This document shows, in pieces, positions 26,807 through 36,379 of a DNA stretch of 60,462 nucleotides. The DNA is from Solobacterium sp. GTDB taxonomy: Bacteria > Bacillota_I > Bacilli_A > Erysipelotrichales > Erysipelotrichaceae. Made by a program: the position numbers and the translations under genes. The notes under the pieces are model-generated. The model did no database searches. It had not been told where the DNA came from and saw only the letters and a program-made list of their open reading frames with translations. The DNA lies in contig JAFUGM010000019.1 of NCBI GenBank assembly GCA_017469355.1, positions 1 through 60,462 on the forward strand. The letters are read 5' to 3'. Numbering within the stretch: the stretch's first letter is position 1; each line of letters starts with the position of its first letter.

Positions 26807-27882
26807 ATGGGGATAAGAGATTCCTGATCCTTTCCGATGGAACGGTGATGGAAGGGAAGGCCTTCGGCGCAGAACAGAGTGCGGTTGGTGAACTTGTCTT
26901 TACGACCGGAATGTGTGGTTATATTGAAACGTTGACCGACCCCAGTTATGCGGGACAAATTGTCCTTCAGACGTTCCCTCTGATCGGAAACTACGGCATC
27001 ATTCCCGAAGACTTTGAGGGAGAAAGCAGGCTCCGTGGATATGTGGTGCGGGAGTACAGTGAAACACCATCGAACTTCCGATGCGAAACAACGCTGGATT
27101 CTTATCTGAAAGCCCATGGTATTCCAGGTATCTATGGCGTCGATACCCGGGCAATCACACGCAGGATCCGTGAACATGGGGTAATGAATGCGATGATTAC
27201 GGATCATGTTGATATTGACCCCAAGGAAATTGAGGAGTATGCCGTGCGTGGTGTCGTAGCGGAAGCTTCCTGTAAGGATATAAGACAGTGCCCTGGAAAG
27301 GACCCGCGTTTTCACGTGGTATTAATGGACTTTGGGGCGAAGGAAAATATCATCCGGGAGCTTAACCAGTCTGGCTGTGATGTGACAATTGTGCCTTACG
27401 ATACTTCAGCGGAAACCATTCTTGCGATGAAACCGGATGGCGTGATGCTATCGAATGGCCCTGGCGACCCTTCTGAAGCTGTTGGTCCGATTCAGGAGAT
27501 TCGTGCGCTTCTTGGGAAGGTGCCGATGTTTGGTATCTGCTTAGGGCATCAGTTAACCGCCCTTGCGGCAGGAGGGACAACCTACAAAATGAAATACGGC
27601 CACCGTGGTGTCAACCAGCCGGTGACCGATCTTGAAAGCGGACGTACGTTCATCACAACTCAGAACCATGGGTATGCGGTGGATCTGGAGTCCGTAAAGG
27701 GGACGGGAACCGTTCGTATGGTCAATGCGAATGATGGAACGTGTGAAGGACTGGATTATCCGGGCAAATACTGTTTTACCGTGCAGTTTCATCCGGAAGC
27801 CTGCGCCGGTCCAAAGGATACCGAATTTCTGTTTGGAAGGTTCATTTCCCTGATGGAGGAGTACCGCAATGCCAAGAGATAA
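26803..27882 (+). CDS. carA: Carbamoyl-phosphate synthase small (glutaminase) subunit
   Basis: A 359-residue protein with the CPSase small-chain domain ([18 protein letters not shown] about 38) and a class I glutamine amidotransferase domain. The nucleophile lies in [14 protein letters not shown] (about 245) and the His-Glu pair in [10 protein letters not shown] (about 328). It supplies ammonia to CarB. It overlaps carB by 14 nt, so the two are tightly coupled. Confidence 0.96.
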   Translation: MNGDKRFLILSDGTVMEGKAFGAEQSAVGELVFTTGMCGYIETLTDPSYAGQIVLQTFPLIGNYGIIPEDFEGESRLRGYVVREYSETPSNFRCETTLDSYLKAHGIPGIYGVDTRAITRRIREHGVMNAMITDHVDIDPKEIEEYAVRGVVAEASCKDIRQCPGKDPRFHVVLMDFGAKENIIRELNQSGCDVTIVPYDTSAETILAMKPDGVMLSNGPGDPSEAVGPIQEIRALLGKVPMFGICLGHQLTALAAGGTTYKMKYGHRGVNQPVTDLESGRTFITTQNHGYAVDLESVKGTGTVRMVNANDGTCEGLDYPGKYCFTVQFHPEACAGPKDTEFLFGRFISLMEEYRNAKR

Positions 27883-30800
27883 TTTAATCAAGAAAATACT
27901 GGTAATCGGGTCTGGACCGATCGTCATCGGACAGGCCGCAGAATTTGACTATGCGGGTGCGCAGGCATGTGGTGTTTTGAAAGCGGAAGGAATCAATGTG
28001 GTTCTGGCAAACTCCAACCCCGCAACGATCATGACCGATCATCATCTGGCTGATGAGATATACCTGGAACCGCTGACAGTGGATACCCTGAAGCGCATTA
28101 TCGAAAAGGAACATCCGGACAGTCTTCTGGCAGGACTTGGTGGGCAGACGGGCTTGACCCTTGCGATGATGTTGTCGGAAGATGGCTGGCTGGATGCCCA
28201 TGGTGTACGGCTGCTTGGATCAGATATCGAAGCGATTCAGCGGGCAGAAGATAGGGATCTGTTCCGTCAGGCAATGCGGAAAATCGGACAGCCGGTGGTG
28301 GCATCTGGAATTGCGACGACGGAAGAAGAAGCACTTTCCTGTGCGAAAGAAATCGGATATCCGGTGATCGTCCGGCCTGCGTTTACCCTTGGTGGAAGTG
28401 GCGGAGGAATTGCGGCGAATGAAGAAGAACTGCGCCAGATCGCCCATACCGGTCTTGGGCTTTCACCGATCACGCAGGTATTGATCGAGCGCTCGATTGC
28501 CGGTTGGAAGGAAATTGAATTTGAAACCATGCGGGACAGCCTCGGCAATGTGATTGCGGTATGTTCGATGGAAAATGTCGATCCGGTGGGAATTCATACC
28601 GGTGACAGTATTGTTGTGTCTCCCTGTCTTACACTTGCGGACAGAGAATTCCAGATGCTGCGAAAAGCCTCGCTGGATATCATTACCGAACTGAATATTG
28701 TCGGTGGCTGTAATGTGCAGCTGGCATTGGATCCGGAAAGCTTTGAATATGCGGTGATTGAAGTGAATCCCCGTGTTTCCCGTTCCAGTGCGTTAGCCTC
28801 CAAGGCAACCGGTTATCCGATTGCCAAAGTGACGACGAAGATCGCTCTTGGCTATACCTTGGATGAAATACGCAATGAGGTGACGGGGAAGACCTGTTCC
28901 TGCTTTGAACCGGCACTGGATTATGTGGTGGTGAAGTATCCCAAGTGGCCGTTTGATAAGTTTGCCGGGTCAAGCAGAAGCCTTGGCACACAAATGAAGG
29001 CAACTGGAGAAGTGATGGCTATCGCCTCCTGTTTTGAGGCCGCCTTACTGAAAGCGATCCGTGGGGCGGAGATTGGCCTTGATACGCTGAATTATGCGTC
29101 TAAGGATCCCCGCTCAGTGAGAGAACGGCTTCATGACATTGATGATCATCGCCTGTTCACTGTCTTTGAGGCATTGAAGGCAGGTGTAAGCATAGAAGAA
29201 ATTCATGCTATCACAAAGATTGATGAATGGTTTCTTTTCTGCTTGAAGAATCTTGTCCGTTATGAAGAACGTATCTCTCATTCCTGGAATGAGGAACTCT
29301 ATCTTGAAGGAAAACGACTCGGCTATACCGATGAAGCACTGAAGCGGATTGCGGGAGTTTCTGACATTGAAGGACGTCCGCTTTCCTATAAGATGGTGGA
29401 CACCTGTGCCGCAGAGTTTTCTGCGGAAACACCATACTTCTACTCCAGCGCAGATGATGAATGTGAATCCCGTTCCCTGAAGCGCAGTGAGAGGGAAGTC
29501 ATCATGGTGTTGGGCTCCGGTCCGATCCGAATCGGGCAGGGAATCGAATTTGACTATTCGTCGGTTCATTGTGTATGGACACTGCGTGAGCTTGGCTATG
29601 ACGTGGTTATTGTAAACAACAATCCGGAAACGGTCTCCACAGATTTTGATACAGCGGATCGGCTTTATTTCGAACCATTATGCCCAGAGGATGTCATGCA
29701 TATCATCCGTGTGGAACAGCCGATTGGCGTTGTTGTGGCATTTGGCGGTCAGACCGCAATCAAGCTGACTTCCTTTCTGGATGCGCAGGGGATTCCGATT
29801 CTTGGAACTTCCGCGGAAAGTATTGATCTTGCGGAAGACAGAGAGCGGTTTGATGCGCTGTTAGAAGAACTTCATGTCCGCCGTCCCAAAGGGGCTGCGG
29901 TAGTGACAATGGAAGAAGCTGTCACAGCAGCGGAAGAGATTGGCTATCCGGTGCTGCTTCGTCCCTCATATGTCATTGGTGGTCAGAATATGACAATTGC
30001 CCATGCGAAAGAGGATACGGTGGAATATATGGGCAGAATTCTTGCCCAGGGAATTGAAAACCCGGTGCTTATTGACCGCTATCTCCCCGGCACGGAACTG
30101 GAAGTGGATGTGATTTCTGATGGAACCAATGTATTGATTCCCGGAATTATGGAACATATTGAACGGGCTGGAGTGCACTCTGGTGATTCCATTGCGGTTT
30201 ATCCTCCCTACAATCTCAATGACAAGGATCTAAGCCGGGTCATTGAGGTATCGGAACAGCTTACGCTGGCCATGAAGACCAGGGGGCTTGTGAATATTCA
30301 GTATCTGATGTTCGGTGGGGAGCTCTATGTCATTGAAGTGAATCCCCGTGCCAGCCGGACAGTACCGTATATTTCCAAAGTGACTGGGGTTCCGATGGTA
30401 GACCTTGCGGCGAATGTAATGCTGGGGAAGAACCTGCTGGATCTTGGATATGGTTCCGAGCTTTATAAGACGCCCCCATACAGTTGCGTTAAGGTTCCGG
30501 TATTCTCCTTTGAAAAACTGAGTGACGCCAATTCCATTCTTGGTCCGGAAATGAAATCAACCGGGGAAGTACTTGGGATCGGACGAACACTTCCAGAGGC
30601 GCTGTTTAAGGGATTGACCGCTGCCGGCTTCCGTGTGCCGCCGCTTCAGACGAGTGAAAAAGGCGGGGTTCTGATTTCTGTAGAAACCCATGATTATCAG
30701 GAGATTCTTGATGTATCGAAGAAACTTTATGATCTTGGAATGAAACTGTATGCAACTACCGGTACGGCTGAAACCATTCAATCCATGGGAATTGAAGTAA

Positions 30801-31903
30801 CTTCAGTTGCCAACGCGACGGAAAGTGATGAAATCATTTCTCTCATGGAGGAAGGGAAACTCAGCTATATCATCTATACTGGTGCGGTAAAAGACGCGAC
30901 GATGGGAGACTATACTGCGCTTCATCAGAAAGCGATGTTATTGAATATCCCGTGTCTTACCAGTGTAGATACTGCCAATGCGTTGACAGATATGTTGGCG
31001 AGTCATTATAACGCCTTCAATACTGAGCTGGTGGATATCAATCACATGCGTGCGCAGGCAGAAACCATTCCCTTTACGAAAATGCATGACTGTGGGAATG
31101 ATTATATCTTCATCGAGAACTTTGATGGAAAGATTACCAGCCCGGAATCCTTATGCGTAACGCTCTGTGCCCCGCATTATGGTATCGGTGCGGATGGAAT
31201 TGTTCTGATTGAGCATTCGGAAATCGCAGATGCGAAAATGCGAAGCTTTAATAAAGATGGCACGGAAGGAAGAATGGCCGGAAATAATCTGCGTTGTACG
31301 GCGAAGTATCTCTATGACAGAGGAATTGTGGTCGCGGATGATCTCTCCATCGAGACTGCCGAAGGTATGCGGTCGGTACGGGTGTATACCAACCACGGAA
31401 AGGTAGGCACGGCCTCGGTAAATATGGGGCGTATCGAGTATGCGTCAGAGGCAGTTCCGGTACAGCTTGAAGGAAGAAACGATGTCGTCAACGTTTCTTA
31501 TTCTCACCATGGCCGTACGGATGCGATTACGTGTCTTTCTGTAGGCAATCCGCATTGTGTCATGTTTCGGGAAGAACTCGATAATGTGAACCTCGAGGTG
31601 GAAGGGTTACAGATGGAATATGATGCGATCTTCCCCGATCGAGCGAATATAGAATTCGTTCGTGTCGTGGATCCCTGTACGCTTCGCGTGCGGGTATGGG
31701 AGCGCGGAAATGGTGCGACCCTGGCCTGTGGTACGGGTGCGTGCGCTTCGGCAGCCGCTGCGATCCGCCTTGGATATTGTAAGGAAAGCACCGACATCAC
31801 TGTGAAACTTCCCGGCGGGGATATGGTGGTGCGGATCGAAGATGGAATATGCACATTAACCGGCGGTGCCTCCGAGGTATTCCGAGGAACCTTTGTATAC
31901 TGA
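27869..31903 (+). CDS. carB: Fusion of carbamoyl-phosphate synthase large subunit and diaminopimelate epimerase
   Basis: A single frame of 1344 residues. Residues 1 to about 1059 are a full CarB: two synthetase halves, each with an ATP-grasp domain (GSGPIVIGQAAEFDYAG at the start; GSGPIRIGQGIEFDYSS near 546), and the allosteric MGS-like region (about 930-1059). Residues about 1060-1344 are a complete DapF. It begins IPFTKMHDCGNDYIFIENF, with active-site cysteines at 1143 (GNNLRC) and 1287 (LACGTGACAS). No stop, linker or ribosome site separates the parts. CarB makes carbamoyl phosphate for arginine and pyrimidines. DapF converts LL- to meso-diaminopimelate for lysine and peptidoglycan. CarB normally ends near residue 1070. 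The fusion puts a cell-wall enzyme under arginine-operon control. Confidence 0.93.
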   Translation: MPRDNLIKKILVIGSGPIVIGQAAEFDYAGAQACGVLKAEGINVVLANSNPATIMTDHHLADEIYLEPLTVDTLKRIIEKEHPDSLLAGLGGQTGLTLAMMLSEDGWLDAHGVRLLGSDIEAIQRAEDRDLFRQAMRKIGQPVVASGIATTEEEALSCAKEIGYPVIVRPAFTLGGSGGGIAANEEELRQIAHTGLGLSPITQVLIERSIAGWKEIEFETMRDSLGNVIAVCSMENVDPVGIHTGDSIVVSPCLTLADREFQMLRKASLDIITELNIVGGCNVQLALDPESFEYAVIEVNPRVSRSSALASKATGYPIAKVTTKIALGYTLDEIRNEVTGKTCSCFEPALDYVVVKYPKWPFDKFAGSSRSLGTQMKATGEVMAIASCFEAALLKAIRGAEIGLDTLNYASKDPRSVRERLHDIDDHRLFTVFEALKAGVSIEEIHAITKIDEWFLFCLKNLVRYEERISHSWNEELYLEGKRLGYTDEALKRIAGVSDIEGRPLSYKMVDTCAAEFSAETPYFYSSADDECESRSLKRSEREVIMVLGSGPIRIGQGIEFDYSSVHCVWTLRELGYDVVIVNNNPETVSTDFDTADRLYFEPLCPEDVMHIIRVEQPIGVVVAFGGQTAIKLTSFLDAQGIPILGTSAESIDLAEDRERFDALLEELHVRRPKGAAVVTMEEAVTAAEEIGYPVLLRPSYVIGGQNMTIAHAKEDTVEYMGRILAQGIENPVLIDRYLPGTELEVDVISDGTNVLIPGIMEHIERAGVHSGDSIAVYPPYNLNDKDLSRVIEVSEQLTLAMKTRGLVNIQYLMFGGELYVIEVNPRASRTVPYISKVTGVPMVDLAANVMLGKNLLDLGYGSELYKTPPYSCVKVPVFSFEKLSDANSILGPEMKSTGEVLGIGRTLPEALFKGLTAAGFRVPPLQTSEKGGVLISVETHDYQEILDVSKKLYDLGMKLYATTGTAETIQSMGIEVTSVANATESDEIISLMEEGKLSYIIYTGAVKDATMGDYTALHQKAMLLNIPCLTSVDTANALTDMLASHYNAFNTELVDINHMRAQAETIPFTKMHDCGNDYIFIENFDGKITSPESLCVTLCAPHYGIGADGIVLIEHSEIADAKMRSFNKDGTEGRMAGNNLRCTAKYLYDRGIVVADDLSIETAEGMRSVRVYTNHGKVGTASVNMGRIEYASEAVPVQLEGRNDVVNVSYSHHGRTDAITCLSVGNPHCVMFREELDNVNLEVEGLQMEYDAIFPDRANIEFVRVVDPCTLRVRVWERGNGATLACGTGACASAAAAIRLGYCKESTDITVKLPGGDMVVRIEDGICTLTGGASEVFRGTFVY

Positions 31904-31914
31904 TGTGAGCGATC

Positions 31915-31947
31915 AGGCAGCGGAATTCCGCTGCCTTTGGTCTTTTT
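31915..31947 (+). terminator. Terminator of the arginine operon
   Basis: A perfect 9-bp stem AGGCAGCGG/CCGCTGCCT with loop AATT is followed by TTGGTCTTTTT. Confidence 0.88.
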
Positions 31948-32023
31948 AGACATGATCGATGAAGTGTATGTGTGAAGATTTTCAGAGTGTTGTATTGTTA
32001 TGAATAGGTAAAGGGATAGGAAG

Positions 32024-32932
32024 ATGAAACGCGCGGTAGTATTGCTGAATGGGAAAGCCGGAAACAATTATGGAAAGCGGAATGCATTTCGAATTATCGA
32101 AAAGCTCAACGCAGAGGGTTATGCGACCCTTGTGGTGCCGGTTGGCTCAAAGAATGATGTGAATGTGGAAGAGATTCTTAAGAATCACGAGTTGACGATT
32201 GATGTTGTGGTATGTGTTGGCGGAGATGGAACTCTCCACCACACGATTAACCATGTGATTAACGGAGTCGGAGGGAAGACACCGATCCTTTATCTTCCCT
32301 GCGGTACGACCAATGACTTTGCCCGCTCCCTGGGAATTGAAGTGAGCCTGGAATCATCCAGGACTCTGGTGAGCGACAATGAACTTTATCTTGATGCAGG
32401 GTTATTCAACCAGGAATACTTCACTTATGTGGCTGGGTTTGGTGCCTTGACCGAAGTCAGCTACAGTACAAGCCAGGACGTAAAGAATGTTCTGGGATAT
32501 ACCGCCTATACCTTGAACTCCATCTCTTCGCTTCCGTCTGGTCTAAGCACAAAAATCAAAGCTGTTATTGACGGAGATGACTTCCATGAAGAAGGGGAGT
32601 ATCTATATGGCTCCGTCAGCAACTGCTATTCCATTGCGGGAATTCAGACGCCGCTTCTGAAAGACGTGGAACTTGATGACGGGTTGTTTGAAGTCGCATT
32701 GATTAAAGCCCCTAAGAATATTTCTGAACTGATGGACATTGCGCATGTATTGGTGACTGGGGAACTTAACAGTAAACAGAACCGGTTTGTCCGCATCTTC
32801 CATACCACACATGTCTCCTTTACGTTTGAAGAGAATGTGGAGTGGACACTGGATGGAGAATTCGGCGGAGAAACCACATATGCGGACATTTCCGTAAAGC
32901 AGAAACAGATTCATCTGATTCGTCCGTTATAA
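32024..32932 (+). CDS. Diacylglycerol/lipid kinase, YegS/DagK family
   Basis: A 302-residue protein with the catalytic DAGK domain: VCVGGDGTLHHTINHVING (about 64) and LPCGTTNDFARSLGI (about 91). It phosphorylates diacylglycerol or a related lipid at the inner membrane face, recycling head-group leftovers from cell-wall polymer synthesis. The ATG at 32024 has a GATAGGAAG site. It is followed closely by the tocopherol-cyclase-like gene and may be co-transcribed with it. Confidence 0.88.
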   Translation: MKRAVVLLNGKAGNNYGKRNAFRIIEKLNAEGYATLVVPVGSKNDVNVEEILKNHELTIDVVVCVGGDGTLHHTINHVINGVGGKTPILYLPCGTTNDFARSLGIEVSLESSRTLVSDNELYLDAGLFNQEYFTYVAGFGALTEVSYSTSQDVKNVLGYTAYTLNSISSLPSGLSTKIKAVIDGDDFHEEGEYLYGSVSNCYSIAGIQTPLLKDVELDDGLFEVALIKAPKNISELMDIAHVLVTGELNSKQNRFVRIFHTTHVSFTFEENVEWTLDGEFGGETTYADISVKQKQIHLIRPL

Positions 32933-32986
32933 TCTGCAGGACAGTATGGCAGATTGATGATATCTGCCTGAAATAAGGAGAAACAC

Positions 32987-34132
32987 ATGTTCAATCATCA
33001 CGACATCAGCCGGGATGCATGCATGCTGCATGGTCCCCTTGCCCGCCACGGCTACGATTGGTGGTGGCATTCTTTCACAGCCCAGGATGAACTCACCGGA
33101 GAAGATAAACCGTTCTTCATTGAGTTTTTTCTTTGTAATCCTGCCTGTTCCCAAGAGCAGCCCGTTCTAGGACAACTCCCTGAGAATCAGGCCACAGGAA
33201 CAAAACCATCCTATCTTATGATGAAGGTCGGTACCTGGGGAGAGGATGCCTGCCAGTTACATCGTTTCTTTTCCTGGAAGGATGTCAATCTTCATGGCGA
33301 AGCGCCATATCGAATTGAAGCTGGAGATTGTCTTGCGTGTGAAACTGCCCTGAAAGGCAGTGTGATCGTTACCCCACAGGACACCGATGACCATCCAGAG
33401 TGGATGTGCGATGCAGGTCAGCTTCAATGGGATCTGAGTGTAAACAAAGAGATTGCGTTTAATGTTGGCTATGGCGCAAGCAAACCTCTGCGGGAAGCGG
33501 AAGCTTTTGCGATGTATTGGCATGCGGAAGGAATGAAGAGCACCTACAGCGGAACAGTTACGTTTAATGGCAGGCGCTATATTGTGACTCCCGAACAGAG
33601 CTATGGCTATGCGGATAAGAACTGGGGACGGGATTTTACTACCCCATGGGTCTGGCTGTCTTCCAACTGCCTGACCAGCAGAAAAACAGGCAAGCAGCTT
33701 CATAACAGCGTGTTTGATATCGGCGGCGGGCGACCGAAGATTTACTTTCTGCCGTTGGACCGTCGGTTACTGGGCGTATTCTTTTACGAAGGGAAGGAAT
33801 ATGACTTCAATTTCTCTAAGCTTCATCTCCGTGTAAAAACCAGATTCTCTTTTGAAGAACAGGAGGAGGAAGTGATCTGGCATGTACGGCAGGAGAATAT
33901 TCATGCGGCAATGGAGACAGAAGTACATTGTCGGAAGAAAGACATGTTGTTGATCAACTATGAAGCTCCCGATGGCTCCCGACACCATAACCGCTTATGG
34001 AATGGCGGGAATGGCCGGGGTACTGTGAAACTGTATGACCGTCAGGATAATGGATTTGTTCTGGTAGATGAGATTGAAGCTACTCATATTGGCTGTGGGT
34101 ATGGAGAATATGATCATGCGGAGAGTTATTGA
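32987..34132 (+). CDS. Tocopherol-cyclase-like / lipocalin-like protein
   Basis: A 381-residue protein. The central stretch YWHAEGMKSTYSG, then YIVTPEQSYGYADKNWGRDF and TPWVWLSSNCLTS (about 180-235) is the hallmark of the tocopherol cyclase / AttH-like beta-barrel family. The N-terminus (WWWHSFTAQDE) fits too. It has no signal peptide. In Bacillota these proteins have no proven reaction; a lipid or hydrophobic ligand is likely. The start has AAGGAG 8-9 nt upstream. It follows the lipid kinase after 54 nt, so the pair may act on lipids together. Confidence 0.72.
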   Translation: MFNHHDISRDACMLHGPLARHGYDWWWHSFTAQDELTGEDKPFFIEFFLCNPACSQEQPVLGQLPENQATGTKPSYLMMKVGTWGEDACQLHRFFSWKDVNLHGEAPYRIEAGDCLACETALKGSVIVTPQDTDDHPEWMCDAGQLQWDLSVNKEIAFNVGYGASKPLREAEAFAMYWHAEGMKSTYSGTVTFNGRRYIVTPEQSYGYADKNWGRDFTTPWVWLSSNCLTSRKTGKQLHNSVFDIGGGRPKIYFLPLDRRLLGVFFYEGKEYDFNFSKLHLRVKTRFSFEEQEEEVIWHVRQENIHAAMETEVHCRKKDMLLINYEAPDGSRHHNRLWNGGNGRGTVKLYDRQDNGFVLVDEIEATHIGCGYGEYDHAESY

Positions 34133-34435
34133 CCGATTGTAATTTCAAATCAATCAGCAGGAGATACATTGTTTATGCATTCCTGAATGGTTTTATCGTG
34201 TGGTTTAGACGCAACTGTAAATCTCAAAGATCCATCACGCAGAGGAAACATAATTGTGATAACCTGCTTATAGACAGTGATTGTCTGTTCCTCCTTGTAT
34301 GATGTTTGCCTGTGACAAGATGAACAATATCAGGGAGGTTTTTGTTTGAAAACATCAGTCTCATAAGGTTTCCACGAACTCCAGGCATCAGAAAAGAACG
34401 AAATAAAATGCCGGGCTATCCCCGACATGGATCAA
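34133..34435. other. Intergenic stretch with a possible decayed small ORF (minus strand)
   Basis: There is no confident gene here. On the minus strand an open frame of about 59 codons runs from about 34329 to a TGA at 34150-34152. It has a plausible protein-like segment (VYKQVITIMFPLRDGSL) but no ATG at its head; an internal ATG would leave 34 codons. AAGGAGG lies inside the frame. It may be a gene remnant. The end near 34409 holds the terminator of the EamA gene. Confidence 0.3.
34398..34427 (-). terminator. Intrinsic terminator of the EamA transporter gene
   Basis: On the minus strand TGTCGGG/CCCGGCA (7 bp, one wobble) with a 5-nt loop is followed by TTTTATTTC. Confidence 0.7.
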
Positions 34436-35338
34436 TTATTCTGGCGCTTCTTCCATACTGAGAATGACAATCATGAAGAAAATCAGTATAAATCCCAGCA
34501 GATCATAGAACCCCATAGGTTGATGGAATACCAGTACGGTAAGTATGGCGGCGGTTACCGGCTCCGAGAAACCATATAGAATGGCTTTCTTTGGGCCGAT
34601 GCGCTTGACGCCAGACATATAGCAGAGAAACGCGAAGATATTCCCGATGAGTACCACAAACAGAATTCCGGCTGCGCCCGGCAGGGTGATGACGGTAGGA
34701 ATCGTCCAGATTCGAAATACGAATGAAAAGAATACCGAGCCCATCAGGAATGCCCATCCCTGAAGAATGGACAGGGGATAACGGGAAAGCAGACGCTTTG
34801 GCTGCACGTTGTATATCGTTACGCATACTGCGGAAAGCACGCCGGTAACTAGCGCATTTGATGGGATCGTCAGATGGGAAGGATCTCCATGGGTACTGAT
34901 GAAGAATACACCAGCTAATGCCAGAACAATGCAGAGAATGTCTTTTGCGGTAGGAGATTTATGTTCCAACAGACAGGTTACCCCGAGAATCATGACCGGT
35001 GACAGATCCTGAAGAATGGTAGCGATTGCCGCAGAAGAACTTTGAATGGTTCGAAAATACAGGAACTGACACATGGATACTCCCGCAAGACCATAAATCA
35101 ATAGATCCCGGGCATCGATTCGATTCTTCCATGGCCGAAGGACGTCTTTTGGCGTTCGGATGGCACAGACTCCTAATAACAGAATTCCCGCAAGTCCAAG
35201 GCGTACCGGAACCAGCCAGCGGCTGTCCATTCCCTGTACGGTAAACAGATATTGTCCGATGGATCCGGAGATTCCCCAGCAGGTTCCTCCTGCCAGTGTA
35301 AGAAGAGCTCCGATCCAGTCCTGATGTGTTTTGCGCAT
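34436..35338 (-). CDS. EamA/DMT-family transporter
   Basis: About 300 residues with ten hydrophobic segments and two EamA repeats (GGTCWGISGSIGQ near the start; PKRLLSRYPLS in the middle; GPKKAILYGFSEPVTAAIL near 245). The start at 35338 (MRKTHQDW) is chosen because it begins just before the first membrane helix; the open frame upstream to 35467 overlaps the divergent gene and looks non-coding. It is a drug/metabolite-type exporter or amino-acid/metabolite permease with unknown substrate. Confidence 0.85.
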   Translation of the reverse strand: MRKTHQDWIGALLTLAGGTCWGISGSIGQYLFTVQGMDSRWLVPVRLGLAGILLLGVCAIRTPKDVLRPWKNRIDARDLLIYGLAGVSMCQFLYFRTIQSSSAAIATILQDLSPVMILGVTCLLEHKSPTAKDILCIVLALAGVFFISTHGDPSHLTIPSNALVTGVLSAVCVTIYNVQPKRLLSRYPLSILQGWAFLMGSVFFSFVFRIWTIPTVITLPGAAGILFVVLIGNIFAFLCYMSGVKRIGPKKAILYGFSEPVTAAILTVLVFHQPMGFYDLLGFILIFFMIVILSMEEAPE

Positions 35339-35465
35339 GAGGGTATTGTAGCACTCAACTAATGTATCGTTTCGATGGTTTCTTATCTTTGGTTCAGGTG
35401 AGAGGATCTGTAAGTTGGATTCATGGAAGGAGAATGTTAAACTTCTTGGGAATAAAGGAAGTGAC

Positions 35466-36167
35466 ATGATGAAGGAAACGATTTTCTTTGACCTGGATGG
35501 GACTTTGTTGAAACTGGATCAGACCGAATTTACCAACCGGTATTTCTACCTGCTTGGACAGTATATGATTCCCTATGGATTTGAGCCGGAACAACTAATG
35601 AAAGATGTCTGGAAGGGCACATATGCGATGGTGAAAAACGACGGATCCATGACCAACGAAGCGCGTTTCTGGCAGGTATTTACCGGTCTTACCGGGCGCG
35701 GGAACCCAGAGGATCAGGAAAGCTTCCTGGAGTTTTATAAAACTGATTTCTGCATAGCTAAGGATGTGACTGCTCCGGTAGAAGGGGTGAAGGAACTCAT
35801 TGCGGAGTTGAAAGCGAAGGGATATGAGCTGGTTCTTGCGACAAATCCATTGTTTCCCCGTATCGCAACCCTGAACCGGATTGGATGGGCAGATCTTTCT
35901 CCGACTGATTTCCGCATGATTACCACCTATGAAATGATGAATACCTGTAAACCGAATCCGGAGTATTACCGGGAGATCTGCCGTAAGCTTGACCTTGACC
36001 CGAGCCATTGCCGAATGGTTGGAAATGATGCGGTAGAAGATACTGCCGCAGAAGCCGCAGGAATCCGCACCTTCCTGATTACGGATTGTCTGGAAAACGC
36101 CCCGGAAGGGGAACTGAGCGTTCCTCATGGCTCTTGGAACGAGCTTAGGAACTGGCTTGGACTCTGA
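35466..36167 (+). CDS. HAD-family hydrolase
   Basis: About 233 residues with all HAD motifs: FFDLDGTLL at the N-terminus, VLATNP (motif II), TCKPNPEYY (motif III) and MVGNDAVEDTAAEAAGI (motif IV). The helical cap lies between motifs I and II (C1 type). It probably dephosphorylates a small metabolite. The start ATG 35466 has AAGGAAG 5 nt upstream; ATG 35469 is equally possible. It is divergent from the EamA gene. Confidence 0.87.
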   Translation: MMKETIFFDLDGTLLKLDQTEFTNRYFYLLGQYMIPYGFEPEQLMKDVWKGTYAMVKNDGSMTNEARFWQVFTGLTGRGNPEDQESFLEFYKTDFCIAKDVTAPVEGVKELIAELKAKGYELVLATNPLFPRIATLNRIGWADLSPTDFRMITTYEMMNTCKPNPEYYREICRKLDLDPSHCRMVGNDAVEDTAAEAAGIRTFLITDCLENAPEGELSVPHGSWNELRNWLGL

Positions 36168-36210
36168 GAAATTGATCATCTTTTTGAAAACTGTTTCTGA
36201 AACATATTTC

Positions 36211-36239
36211 TTGACATGTCAATTTCGGGGTGGTAAAAC
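36211..36239 (+). promoter_or_regulatory. Promoter of the cysteine importer operon with a palindrome over the -35
   Basis: Consensus TTGACA (36211-36216) and TAAAAC (36234-36239) are 17 bp apart. The -35 lies inside a perfect 12-bp palindrome TTGACATGTCAA (36211-36222), which could be an operator. Confidence 0.6.
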
Positions 36240-36263
36240 TGTCGATGAAGAAAGGAAGACCGT

Positions 36264-36353
36264 ATGTTAGTGAGAAGCTCTGCAGTCTGTATCTGTCTCT
36301 GCTGTCGTATGTGTAAGTGCACATTGTTTTCTCATGCGGTCGGAAACTTCTGA
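36264..36353 (+). CDS. Cysteine-rich leader peptide (29 codons) of the cysteine importer operon
   Basis: A short ORF with ribosome site AAAGGAAG (36251-36258) 5 nt before ATG. The peptide begins MLVRSSAVCICLCCRMCKC: six Cys among codons 9-19 (9, 11, 13, 14, 17, 19). It stops at TGA 36351-36353, upstream of an intrinsic terminator and a cysteine-type ABC importer. The ORF looks like an attenuator leader: low Cys-tRNA would stall ribosomes on the Cys codons. An alternative pairing of 36317-36324 with 36388-36395, which breaks the terminator stem, is possible (8 bp, two wobbles). Translation and mechanism are inferred, but codon content, position and target agree. Confidence 0.8.
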   Translation: MLVRSSAVCICLCCRMCKCTLFSHAVGNF

Positions 36354-36379
36354 GACATAGTCAGAAAAGAAGGAAAGTG

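Noticed and set aside
31046-31903. Separate dapF gene starting inside carB
   Set aside because: An ATG exists at the domain junction (31046) but has no ribosome site, and the frame is continuous with carB; fusion is the simpler reading.
35339-35467. N-terminal extension of the EamA transporter to 35467
   Set aside because: The extra 43 residues are polar, overlap the divergent promoter region and HAD start, and are not typical of EamA proteins.
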